Shown here: positions 1-8,505 of the stretch, one piece after another | Numbering within the stretch: position 1 is the stretch's first letter | Layout: every line of letters starts with the position of its first letter | Assembly (NCBI GenBank): GCA_016718205.1 | Contig: JADKEB010000028.1 | Span: forward strand, 1-23,628 | Direction of reading: 5' to 3' | Length of the DNA: 23,628 nt | Origin: Saprospiraceae bacterium | Lineage (GTDB): Bacteria > Bacteroidota > Bacteroidia > Chitinophagales > Saprospiraceae | Notes under the pieces: generated by a model | What the model was told of the DNA's origin: nothing | Databases searched by the model: none | What the model saw: only the letters and a program-made list of their open reading frames with translations | Translations under genes and position numbers: made by a program

Positions 1-25
1 AATAATCTTAGCATTGACACAACTT

Positions 26-667
26 TCACTTCCGAAACCTCGCCACGAGCTCATGTCTCGAGTGTATGTGCAGGATGTCATAGATATTTTTGATATGAAA
101 TTTTACAGTATCTATAGAGACAAAAAGCTCATCTGCGATCATTTTATAACTTTTTCCTGAGATGATGCACTCCAATATTTGTTTTTGTCGCTCTGAAAGT
201 TTAGTGGTAGTTGGGGTTTCAAGAGGTATGGTCATCTCTGCATTTCTAAACATTTCAAGGGCTTTGTAAGCTATAGTCGGACTCATAGGAGATCCTCCTG
301 CTACTACATCCTGTATTGCTTCGAGAAGTTTGGCAGGTGGAGTATTCTTGATCAGATAGCCTGAAGCACCGGATTTTATAGCTTGAAATATTTTTGTTTT
401 GTCTTCAAATACGGTCTGCATAATGATGTGCACTTCGGGGATGGCCTGTTTGATACAAAATGTAGCTTCAAGGCCATTCATTTTGCCGGGAATGTCTATA
501 TCCATAAGTATCACATCCGGAGCAGCTCGTTTGATCCGGAAGAGTATATCTGACGCATCACTTAAAGCACCTACACATTTAAAACCCGGAGTGCCATTGA
601 GCAGTTGTGTCAGGCCTTCTCTGAGCAAATAGTTGTCTTCTATTATGGCTACTTTGATAGGATTCAT
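26..667 (-). CDS. NarL/FixJ-type response regulator (receiver + LuxR HTH)
   Basis: DNA-binding output protein of a two-component system, 213 residues. The receiver domain (about 1-125) shows the acidic pair E10/D11, the phospho-acceptor D56 in ILMDID and the conserved Lys in GYLIKN near 107. A LuxR-type helix-turn-helix fills about 155-207 (LSERQKQIL, then SIDTVKFHIKNIY). Length and order are standard for the NarL/FixJ family, which bind DNA as dimers when phosphorylated. It starts at ATG 665-667 and lies 166 bp downstream of the 7TM histidine kinase on the same strand, so that kinase is the likely partner. The gap holds no gene and no clear promoter. Target genes cannot be read from the sequence. 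The family call is certain; the pairing is inferred from position. Confidence 0.95.
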   Translation of the reverse strand: MNPIKVAIIEDNYLLREGLTQLLNGTPGFKCVGALSDASDILFRIKRAAPDVILMDIDIPGKMNGLEATFCIKQAIPEVHIIMQTVFEDKTKIFQAIKSGASGYLIKNTPPAKLLEAIQDVVAGGSPMSPTIAYKALEMFRNAEMTIPLETPTTTKLSERQKQILECIISGKSYKMIADELFVSIDTVKFHIKNIYDILHIHSRHELVARFRK

Positions 668-833
668 TATTTATATTGGATTGAAGATGAATTTAATTTG
701 GAGTCAAACACCAAGCTGCAAAGTTCTATCATATCATTGTGTAAGACACCACACTTATGGGTAGTTTTATACCTAAGTAAAGACTTTAAAATCGCTCACC
801 AGTCCTCCTTCGTCGGCTTGGCGGTCGATTTTT

Positions 834-2366
834 TTATACCGGAAAACTCAGATAAAGCTGCATACCTTTGCCGGGTGATGATTCTATGATTAATTGACCA
901 TTGAGCAACTTAGCCCTTTCTTTCATCGAGTGCAAACCTGTGCCCGGGGTTACATTTTTTATGTCAAATCCCTTACCATTATCCGTGATGTCCATACAAA
1001 TATTTCCATTACAATTGTGAATATGAATGTGCAACTCACTGCAGTCTGCATATTTGTACACATTGTTGACCGCTTCTTTGAAAATCAGGAAAAAGTGTTT
1101 TCTCTTTTCGATGCCGAGCGTCATATCGGACACTTTATCATCTACATCAAAATCAATATTGATGTTTTTGGACATGAGTAAGTCGGCTGCAAATAACCTC
1201 ATCCGCAATACGATGTTGTCAAATTGATCATTTTTTGGGTTGACAGCCCAGACGATATCATTGAGATTGGAGATCAGATCTCGGGATGTTTGACCAATTT
1301 TTTCCAGGATAGGCGTAGCTGATGGGCAAGACTGGTGTACCTGCTGTTTGGCTATCTCGCTGAAAACTGATATACTATTGAGCGTGGAGCCAAGGTTGTC
1401 ATGCAGATCATGTGATATATGTTCTCGCTGTGCCAGCAAATGCTGTTGGAATTCCAATTCTTTTAATTTATTATCGTATAGTTCTTTTTCTATTTTGTTT
1501 TTGTATATTTCGGTGAGTCGCATTCTGTAGGTAAGCCCAAAGGTAAATAATATAGCTTCCAGTAATATTCCTGTCTGTGTGAAAAATGGCCATTCTTTCA
1601 TAAGGAAATTGTCAAAAGGATTGTCTATCACCTGAGTAGTGAACAAAAATCCAAGCGCAGACCCCATCAAATAACAGCTTGTACCCAGAAAAAATATCTT
1701 GGGAAGAGTGCCCTTGAGTTTGACAAATGCGTATCCAATCCCATATAGAGAAATCAGAATACAAATAAATAACATAAAATGAACAAAAATCAAATATTCA
1801 GCTTGATAGAAAATAGCTGCAATGCGTGCCGATATGATCATCATCAAAAATAAATAACTGCAATACCTTATTTTTTTCTCAACATCGGGTTGCGTACACT
1901 TGAGGTCCAAAAAATGTATAGCAAACAAAGCATATAACCAGTACGTAATAAATAGCAACGTACTGGGTGAGTGAGGAATATCAAATGGCGGCATGGGTAA
2001 AACATACACATTGTCTTTGACAAAAATAGTATAGTGAATGTACCCTATGCTAAAAACAAGATAATAGGCATAGTAAAAAAATGCTTTATCTCTCAATAAA
2101 AAGTACTGCGACAGAGCCATAAAATAAAATAAACTAAGGATGACGATGATTATATTTCCGACTGAAAAATGGAAAAGGATACCTGTTTGATATTGAGTAG
2201 TAAAACCCCAGTAGGTGATTTGGAACCAAATAAGACAACTCAGTATCGAACTAAGAAAAAAATATCTTTCTGATTGGCGTACTAAGAGATTAAATGCAAA
2301 ATTTCTTAGTTTTTCAATGATAAAAACATGTGTATTCTTATTTTCTAGGTATTTAGATTGAAGCAT
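834..2366 (-). CDS. 7TM sensor histidine kinase (HisKA_3 + HATPase_c)
   Basis: Membrane sensor kinase of 510 residues. Residues about 35-285 hold seven or eight hydrophobic helices, resembling the 7TMR-DISM sensor module, but no separate periplasmic DISM domain precedes them. A short linker rich in Lys, Glu and Gln (about 290-312) leads into the HisKA_3 dimerisation helix with phospho-acceptor H322 in SHDLHDNLG. The ATPase domain has the N-box FKEAVNNVYKYA (N434/N435), the G1 box DNGKGFD (462-468) and GTGLHSM (from 476). The VWAVNP motif after the H-box is typical of this kinase subfamily. ATG start at 2364-2366. The response regulator downstream on the same strand is the probable phosphotransfer partner. 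The signal sensed is unknown. Confidence 0.93.
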   Translation of the reverse strand: MLQSKYLENKNTHVFIIEKLRNFAFNLLVRQSERYFFLSSILSCLIWFQITYWGFTTQYQTGILFHFSVGNIIIVILSLFYFMALSQYFLLRDKAFFYYAYYLVFSIGYIHYTIFVKDNVYVLPMPPFDIPHSPSTLLFITYWLYALFAIHFLDLKCTQPDVEKKIRYCSYLFLMMIISARIAAIFYQAEYLIFVHFMLFICILISLYGIGYAFVKLKGTLPKIFFLGTSCYLMGSALGFLFTTQVIDNPFDNFLMKEWPFFTQTGILLEAILFTFGLTYRMRLTEIYKNKIEKELYDNKLKELEFQQHLLAQREHISHDLHDNLGSTLNSISVFSEIAKQQVHQSCPSATPILEKIGQTSRDLISNLNDIVWAVNPKNDQFDNIVLRMRLFAADLLMSKNINIDFDVDDKVSDMTLGIEKRKHFFLIFKEAVNNVYKYADCSELHIHIHNCNGNICMDITDNGKGFDIKNVTPGTGLHSMKERAKLLNGQLIIESSPGKGMQLYLSFPV

Positions 2367-2439
2367 TTATCATTTATTTTAAGTACAACCTAAAAATCTA
2401 TAATGATAATCTATTACGACCTTCAACTGCTTCAAAGTC

Positions 2440-2501
2440 AGTCACTATGTTCACTTTTTGCTTCGCACCATAGTGGTGACTATGATTTGTCGCAAAAAGT
2501 G
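2440..2501. repeat. Nested inverted repeats upstream of the 7TM kinase gene
   Basis: Two overlapping stems can form. One pairs 2452-2461 (CACTTTTTGC) with 2492-2501 (GCAAAAAGTG), 10 bp with no mismatch. The other pairs 2440-2449 with 2469-2481, 10 bp around a 3-nt bulge. A small hairpin (2466-2478) lies inside. The first two exclude each other, because the left arm of one lies in the loop of the other. The site is 74-135 bp upstream of the kinase start and downstream of the membrane-protein gene. No T-run follows, so a plain terminator is unlikely; an operator or a leader RNA switch is possible. Confidence 0.45.
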
Positions 2502-2587
2502 CTGATTTTATTGCATTTGATGGTCTCATTACGAATCTCATTATAGATATTTAGGTACAATAATTTTTCAAGTCATTTTTCTAATTT

Positions 2588-3163
2588 TCAGATATTTTGA
2601 TTTTCCATAATCTTACCCAAATAAAAATCCGCTTTTTCTTTTGCATTTGTAATTTGGGAAATATAAATATACTTGTTTTTTTGCATTGACTTCAGCAATG
2701 ACTTTTCTTTTTCATGTAATTCTAAAATGATATTTCCTTCCTCATCATTACCGGTTACATCAATTTTGCCATTGAATTGTCCCCATTTATAAAATTCAAA
2801 ATTTTCATCATATAAGCAAATTATTCCTTCCTCAATGGCCGCTATATATCCGCCTGCTTCGTCTATATTCATAATGTGTGTGATGATTCTAAAAATGTTA
2901 TATCCTATAAGACCCAGAATAAATAAAATTGGTATAATAAATATCCACCCAACTCGAAAACTGCTGTTTCCTATGATTAAAACTGAAAAAAATAAAACAG
3001 CACATATGGAAAAAATAATAAGAAATATAGCATTAATATTCTGACCGATAGATTCGACCAGACTTATTATTGGTTTTCTCTTTTGACTATATTCTACAAA
3101 ATATGTTTCATGTCCTTTCAAAATTATGGATAACTTTTCTGGGATATCAATGCTATTATACAT
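2588..3163 (-). CDS. Small two-helix membrane protein, function unknown
   Basis: Protein of 191 residues that I do not recognise. Two hydrophobic segments, about 49-70 (FLIIFSICAVLFFSVLII) and 74-95 (WIFIIPILFILGLIGYNIF), suggest an inner-membrane hairpin with both ends in the cytoplasm. The C-terminal 90 residues look soluble and beta-rich, with many Glu and Lys, and could be a PH-like fold (a guess). ATG start at 3161-3163. Upstream lies a -7 element (3216-3223) and an operator-like inverted repeat (3245-3264) that matches one in front of the neighbouring response regulator gene. It is therefore a candidate target of that regulator. No export signal or catalytic motif is visible. Confidence 0.8.
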   Translation of the reverse strand: MYNSIDIPEKLSIILKGHETYFVEYSQKRKPIISLVESIGQNINAIFLIIFSICAVLFFSVLIIGNSSFRVGWIFIIPILFILGLIGYNIFRIITHIMNIDEAGGYIAAIEEGIICLYDENFEFYKWGQFNGKIDVTGNDEEGNIILELHEKEKSLLKSMQKNKYIYISQITNAKEKADFYLGKIMENQNI

Positions 3164-3215
3164 ACAATAATTTTAATTTATTCATGAGCATAAATTTTAA
3201 GTTAATGTTACATCA

Positions 3216-3223
3216 CAAAATTA
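3216..3223 (-). promoter_or_regulatory. Bacteroidota-type -7 element for 2588-3163
   Basis: TAATTTTG on the minus strand fits the TAnnTTTG consensus and lies 52 bp before the ATG. No TTTG box is seen at -33; that place is taken by the inverted repeat at 3245-3264, as expected of a promoter that depends on an activator. Confidence 0.55.
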
Positions 3224-3244
3224 TAATATTCCTAATATTAAATT

Positions 3245-3264
3245 TGTCATCATTTAGGGTGACA
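3245..3264 (-). promoter_or_regulatory. Operator-like inverted repeat, copy A
   Basis: TGTCA-N10-TGACA, with 21 bp between it and the -7 element at 3216-3223. Read on the minus strand, it shares the block TTTGTCACCC and the spaced TGACA half with copy B at 3992-4011; 19 of 26 aligned bases agree. It is a likely binding site for a dimeric regulator, probably the response regulator encoded next door. Confidence 0.55.
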
Positions 3265-3301
3265 AAATTCATTTTTATTTTATTACCTAGAATAATAATT
3301 C

Positions 3302-3934
3302 TCAATCATCATTCTTGAAAAAAGTCTTTGCCATTGCTGCAGTTATAGAGTTTACATTGAGTTTTTGATAACAGCGTTTTACTAAAGTTTTTACAGTATT
3401 TATGCTTAAATCGAGACTTGCAGCCACCATTTTTTGACTATACCCTTTAGATAGTAAAAATAGGACTTCCGTTTCGCGTTCAGACAGTTGTGTATTGGAA
3501 GTAGGTTTTGTTCCGGATTTGGGTAACTTTTCTAATAGTTTTTTGGCCACAATCGGCGATATGGGTGCACCACCGTTAGTAATATCTTTAATGGCATCCA
3601 ATATTTTTTGCGGAGATGTACTTTTAAGCAGATATCCCGTAGCTCCGTTTTCTAATGATTCAAAAATTCGTTCATCATCTTCAAAGACAGTAAACATAAT
3701 AACATCTGTTTTGCGGTTGATACGTTTTATCATTTTTAGTCCCTCAATGCCATTAACTTCTGGAAGACCAATATCCATCAGGACTACATCAGGTTTAAGC
3801 ACAGCTATCTCCGATTCGCAATGAATACAATTTTCAAAACTACCTACCAATAAAAAATCTTTTGATCCACCAATTAATCCGGCCAAGGCATTTCGTAGTC
3901 CAGAAGTATCTTCATATATTACAATTCTAATCAT
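3302..3934 (-). CDS. NarL/FixJ-type response regulator, partner of the TPR kinase
   Basis: Two-component output protein of 210 residues. The receiver has E8/D9, phospho-acceptor D54 in VLMDIGLP and the conserved Lys of GYLLKS. The LuxR helix-turn-helix covers about 150-200 (LSERETEVL, then SINTVKTLVKRCYQKL). ATG start at 3932-3934. It follows the TPR histidine kinase gene by 85 bp on the same strand, so the two should form one signalling pair. That gap contains a possible promoter (3963-3970) and operator-like copy B (3992-4011), so the regulator may also be transcribed alone and control itself. The same site recurs before the gene downstream. Phosphotransfer partner and targets are inferred from position and motif only. 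Confidence 0.95.
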   Translation of the reverse strand: MIRIVIYEDTSGLRNALAGLIGGSKDFLLVGSFENCIHCESEIAVLKPDVVLMDIGLPEVNGIEGLKMIKRINRKTDVIMFTVFEDDERIFESLENGATGYLLKSTSPQKILDAIKDITNGGAPISPIVAKKLLEKLPKSGTKPTSNTQLSERETEVLFLLSKGYSQKMVAASLDLSINTVKTLVKRCYQKLNVNSITAAMAKTFFKNDD

Positions 3935-3962
3935 AACAAATACAGCAAGTTTTACTTTGGCA

Positions 3963-3970
3963 CAAAATAA
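3963..3970 (-). promoter_or_regulatory. Probable -7 element for 3302-3934
   Basis: TTATTTTG on the minus strand differs from TAnnTTTG by one base. It lies 28 bp before the ATG and exactly 21 bp from operator-like copy B. That equals the spacing in front of 2588-3163 and is the main reason to accept it. Confidence 0.42.
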
Positions 3971-3991
3971 GGCACTTTCTCAAAATTGACA

Positions 3992-4011
3992 TGTCACTAT
4001 TTTGGGTGACA
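3992..4011 (-). promoter_or_regulatory. Operator-like inverted repeat, copy B
   Basis: TGTCA-N10-TGACA (with flanks, TGTCAC-N8-GTGACA), lying just after the stop of the TPR kinase gene and before the response regulator gene. Its minus strand carries TTTGTCACCC, identical to copy A at 3245-3264, with the same 10-bp spacer length. Confidence 0.55.
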
Positions 4012-4019
4012 AATCAGAC

Positions 4020-6431
4020 TCAAATTGGTATAGAAATCTTAATCGTATTGCTGTTTTCTGATCTGTTGGTATTTATTTTACCATCAATACTTTCTATTCT
4101 TGCTATAATGTTCTGAAGACCATTTCCTGTATGGTGATTTTTTTGGTCTGTCAAATCGAAAGAGATTCCGTCATCCTTAATAGTGCATTCTAGGTTATTA
4201 TAAATACTTTCTATGGTCAGCGACACATTTGAAGCCTTACTATGTTTTGAAATGTTGTTTATAATTTCTTTGAACGCAAGATAAATGTCTTTTCTTTTCT
4301 CCATAGATATTTTTTGGTCAGCAAGCTGATCATTTTTTTTGTTTTCACAGATGAAAGCTATGTTTTGTGCTTCCAAAGTTTCTGAACTGTATCTCACTAA
4401 TCTCTGAAAAATTTTACCCAGTGTATCGTTGGTTGGGTTACAAGCCCAGACGATGTCCTGAATGTTTTCCATGGCTTCATGTGCCCTTTCTCCGATGATT
4501 TGTATCTTTTGCTTTTGATATTGGGATTCCAATTCGTTGAGGGCTGAGTAGCTCAGGATGCTAATACTTGATAATGCACTTCCTACATCATCGTGCAAGT
4601 CTCTGCTGATTCTTTTCTTTTCCAACATCAGTTGTAACTCTGATTGTGCCAAGGCTAAAGCATGGTTTTGTTTTTCTATGTATGATTTTTGTTTTTGGCT
4701 ACGGAAAATATAAGCAGCAAGACTGGTCAATAACAAACCAGCTAATATAAATATCCACGTCAGGTGTGTCTTGGATTTTTTTTCTTTTTCCAAGTTTTGA
4801 TTTGTTACTTTTGCTTTAGTTTGAGCTTCTTTTAATTCCGACCCGATATTAAGGACCTCGTTTGTTGTTAATACAGCCTCGTAATCATCAGATCTGAGCA
4901 AACTATCACGAAGTGCGGTTTTTTTGCGGTAATATGTTAAGGCCATTGCCTTATTTCCACTTTGTTCATGTGCATGCGCTAATGATGCATAGGCTATTTC
5001 TTGCTCTTTAAGTGATTCATTTTGCTGGGCAATTAGAAGTGCTTTTTCGGCAGTTTTTATACTCTGTTCATAGTTTTTATGCAAAGCGGCCTGATGTTCA
5101 GATATTGCTGATAAAATATGAGTTTTTTCGAGATTACTGTTCAGTTTTTCCAATAGTTTTTTACCTTCCAGAAGATAGGGTGATGCTTCTTCATATTTTT
5201 TCTGTCTTTGAAGTGCTATACCAACTTGAGCAGTACTCATAGCAGCTGTTACTCTATCTGCTTTTTCTCTCATTTGATATGCTTTACGTGCATAAGTCAT
5301 AAACAAGTCATTATTTCCAATCAAGCTATGGTATCTGGCAAAATTCAGATAGATCATTGCTTCTATCTTTTCATTTGGTTGAGTATCCATCAATTTATGA
5401 TACCATTCTTCTGCACTTTTGAGCCCCAATTCTCCCAAAAGATTGAAGTGTAGTAAATAGGATATCTGAAGATAGTTTAACTTATCAGGGGTTTTTAACC
5501 CTTCAAAATGCTCAATGACCTTGCTATTAATTTCTACACCTTTTTTATATTGTCCAGTATAATAATATAAAGTGGCTTCATTATATTGGGCATTAAATTT
5601 ATATTGGTTATCGTTGAGTTCATCAGCAAGGATACTACTTTTATCTATCCATTTTTTAGCATTTTTAAAATCACCAAGTTCGATACATGCTGTGGACAAT
5701 AAATTGGTCGCATTTGTATAAGTCCTTTTATCTGATTTTTCATCTAACAATGACAATACTTCCACCAAAGTACTCTTCGCATCTTCATATTGTCCGGTCT
5801 TCAACTGAAAACTTCCGAGCCTAACCAAAGTGGCTGAAAGATCGGATGGGTTACCAAGTTTTCTCCTTATATCCAAGCTTTCTTTAAGGTATCGAAGTGC
5901 ACCTTCCGTGTCATTTTTTTGTTCTGATAAAATAACCAGGTTATTATATACAGAAGCTAAACCTTTTTCATCATTATTTTTCTTTCTAATATTTATGACG
6001 TTTTTATAATAGCTCTCTGCCAATGACAAATTGTTCATTCTTAGATACTGATTGCCCAATTTTTGATTACACGAAGCTATTTGCAAATCATCTTTTATGT
6101 CTTCTGCTAAGACTAAAGCTTGTTTATATTGTGACAAAGCTTCATCGCTTTTAGTTTGTTTGCCTAGACAGTCTCCATAGGTCAACATTGCCTTAGATTT
6201 CTCCAGCTTATTATCTAATCTATCGCTTAATGAAGTAGCCTTTATAGATGTTTCCAGAGATTTTACTAAATCTGTTTTGTAATAAGCTGTAGCCAATTCA
6301 TTTAAGATTTTAAGATATTGAGTAGAGTCTTTGATTTCTGTCAGTTGAGACTCAAGTGCTGATACAGATTGGCATAATGCAGAAATAGAGAATGCTATGG
6401 AAACAAGCAAAAGTAAATTGAATTTTTTCAT
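4020..6431 (-). CDS. TPR-containing sensor histidine kinase
   Basis: Hybrid-free sensor kinase of 803 residues. A Sec signal peptide (MKKFNLLLLVSIAFSISALC) is followed by about 500 residues of tetratricopeptide repeats (for example NEQLATAYYK-like units near 44-60, 120-150, 160-190 and 280-300), which would lie in the periplasm and bind a protein or peptide. One membrane helix sits at about 556-576 (WIFILAGLLLTSLAAYIF), followed by a coiled-coil linker and HisKA_3 with phospho-acceptor H613 in SRDLHDDVG. The ATPase domain has the N-box FKEIINN (N725/N726) and GNGLQNI near 769. Its G1 box reads DDGISFD where DNGxGF is usual, so nucleotide affinity may differ. ATG start at 6429-6431. The response regulator gene lies 85 bp downstream. 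Confidence 0.93.
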   Translation of the reverse strand: MKKFNLLLLVSIAFSISALCQSVSALESQLTEIKDSTQYLKILNELATAYYKTDLVKSLETSIKATSLSDRLDNKLEKSKAMLTYGDCLGKQTKSDEALSQYKQALVLAEDIKDDLQIASCNQKLGNQYLRMNNLSLAESYYKNVINIRKKNNDEKGLASVYNNLVILSEQKNDTEGALRYLKESLDIRRKLGNPSDLSATLVRLGSFQLKTGQYEDAKSTLVEVLSLLDEKSDKRTYTNATNLLSTACIELGDFKNAKKWIDKSSILADELNDNQYKFNAQYNEATLYYYTGQYKKGVEINSKVIEHFEGLKTPDKLNYLQISYLLHFNLLGELGLKSAEEWYHKLMDTQPNEKIEAMIYLNFARYHSLIGNNDLFMTYARKAYQMREKADRVTAAMSTAQVGIALQRQKKYEEASPYLLEGKKLLEKLNSNLEKTHILSAISEHQAALHKNYEQSIKTAEKALLIAQQNESLKEQEIAYASLAHAHEQSGNKAMALTYYRKKTALRDSLLRSDDYEAVLTTNEVLNIGSELKEAQTKAKVTNQNLEKEKKSKTHLTWIFILAGLLLTSLAAYIFRSQKQKSYIEKQNHALALAQSELQLMLEKKRISRDLHDDVGSALSSISILSYSALNELESQYQKQKIQIIGERAHEAMENIQDIVWACNPTNDTLGKIFQRLVRYSSETLEAQNIAFICENKKNDQLADQKISMEKRKDIYLAFKEIINNISKHSKASNVSLTIESIYNNLECTIKDDGISFDLTDQKNHHTGNGLQNIIARIESIDGKINTNRSENSNTIKISIPI

Positions 6432-6482
6432 GGTGAATTGGTATTACAGTTAAAAAAGTAGTCCAGCAATGAATTTTAAAAA

Positions 6483-6490
6483 CAAATGTA
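6483..6490 (-). promoter_or_regulatory. Possible -7 element for the TPR kinase gene
   Basis: TACATTTG on the minus strand, 51 bp before the ATG of 4020-6431, fits TAnnTTTG. No clear TTTG lies at -33. The other bases between 6432 and 6780 show no gene and no strong structure. Confidence 0.4.
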
Positions 6491-6780
6491 GCTATTATTT
6501 TATATACTGAAATAAAATAATTAATAATTATAAAATTGCGTTCTTCTTAAAATATTCAGATTTATTTCTATATGATTAACCCAATTTGCAGTTATTTAAT
6601 ATTTAAAAAGCTGAGAAAGTTGTGGATTAACGCTATGCATTTAAACCACATGTAAAATAATTGTGCCATTCTTGTATCAGATTTTGTCCGAAAATAATTG
6701 AATACAAATGAAAAACTGTAGCAATTTCAATAAGGAGTGTATAAATCCAATATTAATTCAACCAAAAAAAACGAACCATC

Positions 6781-7518
6781 TCAATACAACCTCGACTTCA
6801 CTAAGCCAAGCTTGCTCAACAAATGGACAATAGAAACCCTCAAAACTCCCAAACCATATTTACTACTTCTGGTAAAATTGATGGAAGAAGCTTCTTCAAA
6901 ATACTTAGTTGGACACGTCACTTCTGCTATGTCGTAGCCTTTGTAGATGATCTGAGAGAGCATCTCGTTGTCAAAAATGAAGTCATCAGAATTGACGTTA
7001 TATTTGATGTTTTGGAGTACATCGCGACTGAATGCCCGGTACCCTGTATGGTACTCAGACAATTTATATCCGACGAGAAAATTTTGTGTAAGGGTGAGAA
7101 ACCTATTGGCCAGATACTTGTACAAAGGCATGCCTCCTTTAAGTGCACCTTTGCCCAGGATTCTTGAGCCAAGTACTACGGGATATAGGTCTTCACCTAT
7201 TATATTGACCATGGAAGGTATGAGAAGTGGAGTGTACTGATAGTCAGGATGAAGCATGATGACTATGTCACCGCCGAGTTCGAGAGCCTTATTGTAAAGA
7301 GATTTTTGATTGCCTCCATAGCCTTTGTTTTTTTCATGCACTATGACATGTTGAATCCCGATATGATGTGCTAGTTCTGCGGTATTGTCCTTGGAAGCAT
7401 CATCGCAGAGTATGACTTCATCTACCAGATCAAAAGGTATCTCGTCGTATGTTTTTTTGAGTGTTTTGGCAGCATTGTAGGCTGGTAGTACCACCACCAC
7501 TTTTTTGTTTTTGTACAT
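6781..7518 (-). CDS. Family 2 glycosyltransferase (DPM1/DPG-synthase-like)
   Basis: GT-A fold glycosyltransferase of 245 residues, with no membrane helix. The N-terminal VVVVLPAYNAAKTL strand and turn, LCDDAS (D39/D40) and NKGYGGNQKSLYNKAL are typical of the polyprenyl-phosphate sugar transferases of family GT2. HPDYQ (90-94) stands at the metal-binding DxD position, and EYHTGYRAFSRDVL (near 160) is also characteristic. Such enzymes use a nucleotide sugar to load a lipid carrier or a glycan at the inner face of the membrane. The real substrate cannot be told. ATG start at 7516-7518, with AAAGGA about 12 bases upstream. It stands alone here, with no other glycan gene near, so context gives no help. 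Confidence 0.9.
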   Translation of the reverse strand: MYKNKKVVVVLPAYNAAKTLKKTYDEIPFDLVDEVILCDDASKDNTAELAHHIGIQHVIVHEKNKGYGGNQKSLYNKALELGGDIVIMLHPDYQYTPLLIPSMVNIIGEDLYPVVLGSRILGKGALKGGMPLYKYLANRFLTLTQNFLVGYKLSEYHTGYRAFSRDVLQNIKYNVNSDDFIFDNEMLSQIIYKGYDIAEVTCPTKYFEEASSINFTRSSKYGLGVLRVSIVHLLSKLGLVKSRLY

Positions 7519-7644
7519 GCTGAAAGATATCCTTTAAGTGAAGAATTCTAAATAACAATTAACTCACAGATTGTGTAAAGTATTAAGATGAGTGGTCTTT
7601 TACCCAAAAACTAAATAACTCATCTCTAAAACCTGAAACCTGAT

Positions 7645-7773
7645 TTATTGAACAGGTACAAAATGACCATTTTTGTTATATATCCATATCAGCAAGATGA
7701 TGAATAATATAATGGTTAAAACTATTTTGCCAAAGATGGCACCTTTTCTTCCGTAATCGCTATTTGTTGACAT
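7645..7773 (-). CDS. 42-residue single-helix membrane protein
   Basis: Very small protein: a short charged head (MSTNSDYGRKGA), one membrane helix (about 17-34, VLTIILFIILLIWIYN) and a short tail ending in VPVQ. An open frame continues upstream to an ATG at 7866, but the start at 7771-7773 is preferred because a -7 element (7805-7812) lies 31 bp before it and would fall inside the longer version, and because the extra N-terminus is unlike a protein. Function unknown. It lies 126 bp upstream of the glycosyltransferase gene on the opposite side of its own stop, so the two are not clearly one operon. Confidence 0.6.
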   Translation of the reverse strand: MSTNSDYGRKGAIFGKIVLTIILFIILLIWIYNKNGHFVPVQ

Positions 7774-7804
7774 GTATTTTGAGTTATTTATATTTTTGGT
7801 AATG

Positions 7805-7812
7805 CAAAGGTA
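7805..7812 (-). promoter_or_regulatory. -7 element for the 42-residue membrane protein
   Basis: TACCTTTG on the minus strand matches TAnnTTTG and is followed by a G/C-start context (TTTGCAT) like that before rpsP. A TTG lies 22 bp upstream, slightly far for the -33 box. Confidence 0.5.
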
Positions 7813-7866
7813 ATAACAAAATGAAAATATTTCACAATAAAAAAAAATTATTGATTCTTTTTGCAA

Positions 7867-8119
7867 ACTTCAATCCAGTTTTCAACGTTTTCAAACTTCT
7901 GTAGAAGATTAAGTCATCTTCCTTTTACAAGTTCTGGATAAGACCCAGATTACTTAGGACAATGAATTCCTTTTTTTCATCTACCGACCAATCGACTTGT
8001 GAACTTACTTTGTTTTTTGAAACAAGACACAGGTTAATGAGCAGGCTTACCACTCTGAAAAGTTACATTTCTTTTAGACAATTAGTTTAAGTTTTTTTTG
8101 AAGTTTCTTATCCGTCTTG
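7867..8119. other. Gene-free stretch before the transposase relic
   Basis: Both strands are broken by stops at short distances. I see no convincing protein, RNA or repeat. It may be decayed mobile-element DNA like the segment to its right, but nothing in it can be assigned. Confidence 0.4.
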
Positions 8120-8505
8120 GTCAATTTACAACCAGTCCTAAATGCTGAGGTCCCTTTTGAAAAATTTATAACAAAATGGAACAGAAAATATCGGTATACC
8201 ATCAAAAGTTGGAAAAGATTGGGATGACCTTATTCCTTAATTCAATTATTCATTTGAATTAATAAAAATAATGTACACCACTAATATCAACGAAGGGGTA
8301 AATCGGACAATCGGACAATCAGAAAATTCACAGAAACAAAGATCTTTTTTTTTCAAACGATCAATCGGCTATAGAGTCTGTTTTTATCGCAAATGATGAA
8401 ATTCAAGCAAAATGGACAATGCTAATTCATGACTTTGGGGGTGATGTATATTCAAATTATTTATCTTTGATCAATTTTAAGAAAATGCCTGATTTTTCTT
8501 CTTGA
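8120..8505 (+). pseudogene. Decayed IS256/mutator-type transposase, C-terminal part
   Basis: Read across several frames, this stretch gives the end of an IS256-family transposase: NAEVPFEKFITKWNRKYR and IKSWKR (8141-8218), WDDL (8220-8231), FNYSFELIKIMYTTN and NEGVNRT (8241-8311), RKFTETKIFFF (8321-8353), then AIESVF and QAKWTMLIHDFGG, ending at a TGA at 8503-8505. The order W..KY, SW, W.dL, yTTN.iEg.nR..RK.TkTK, KWtm matches the family. The frame breaks near 8218, at an 8-bp tandem duplication (CGGACAAT twice, 8304-8319) and at a run of nine T (8345-8353), and TAA at 8238 interrupts it. The N-terminal two thirds, with the first catalytic Asp residues, are absent. The gene is dead. Confidence 0.8.

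Noticed and set aside
774..810. Eight-codon minus-strand frame with a perfect AAGGAGG before GTG
   Set aside because: Very short, no other support, and this phylum rarely depends on such sites; probably chance.
7774..7866. Upstream extension of the small membrane protein frame
   Set aside because: It contains the likely promoter of the shorter frame and encodes a Phe/Tyr/Cys-rich stretch unlike a protein N-terminus.
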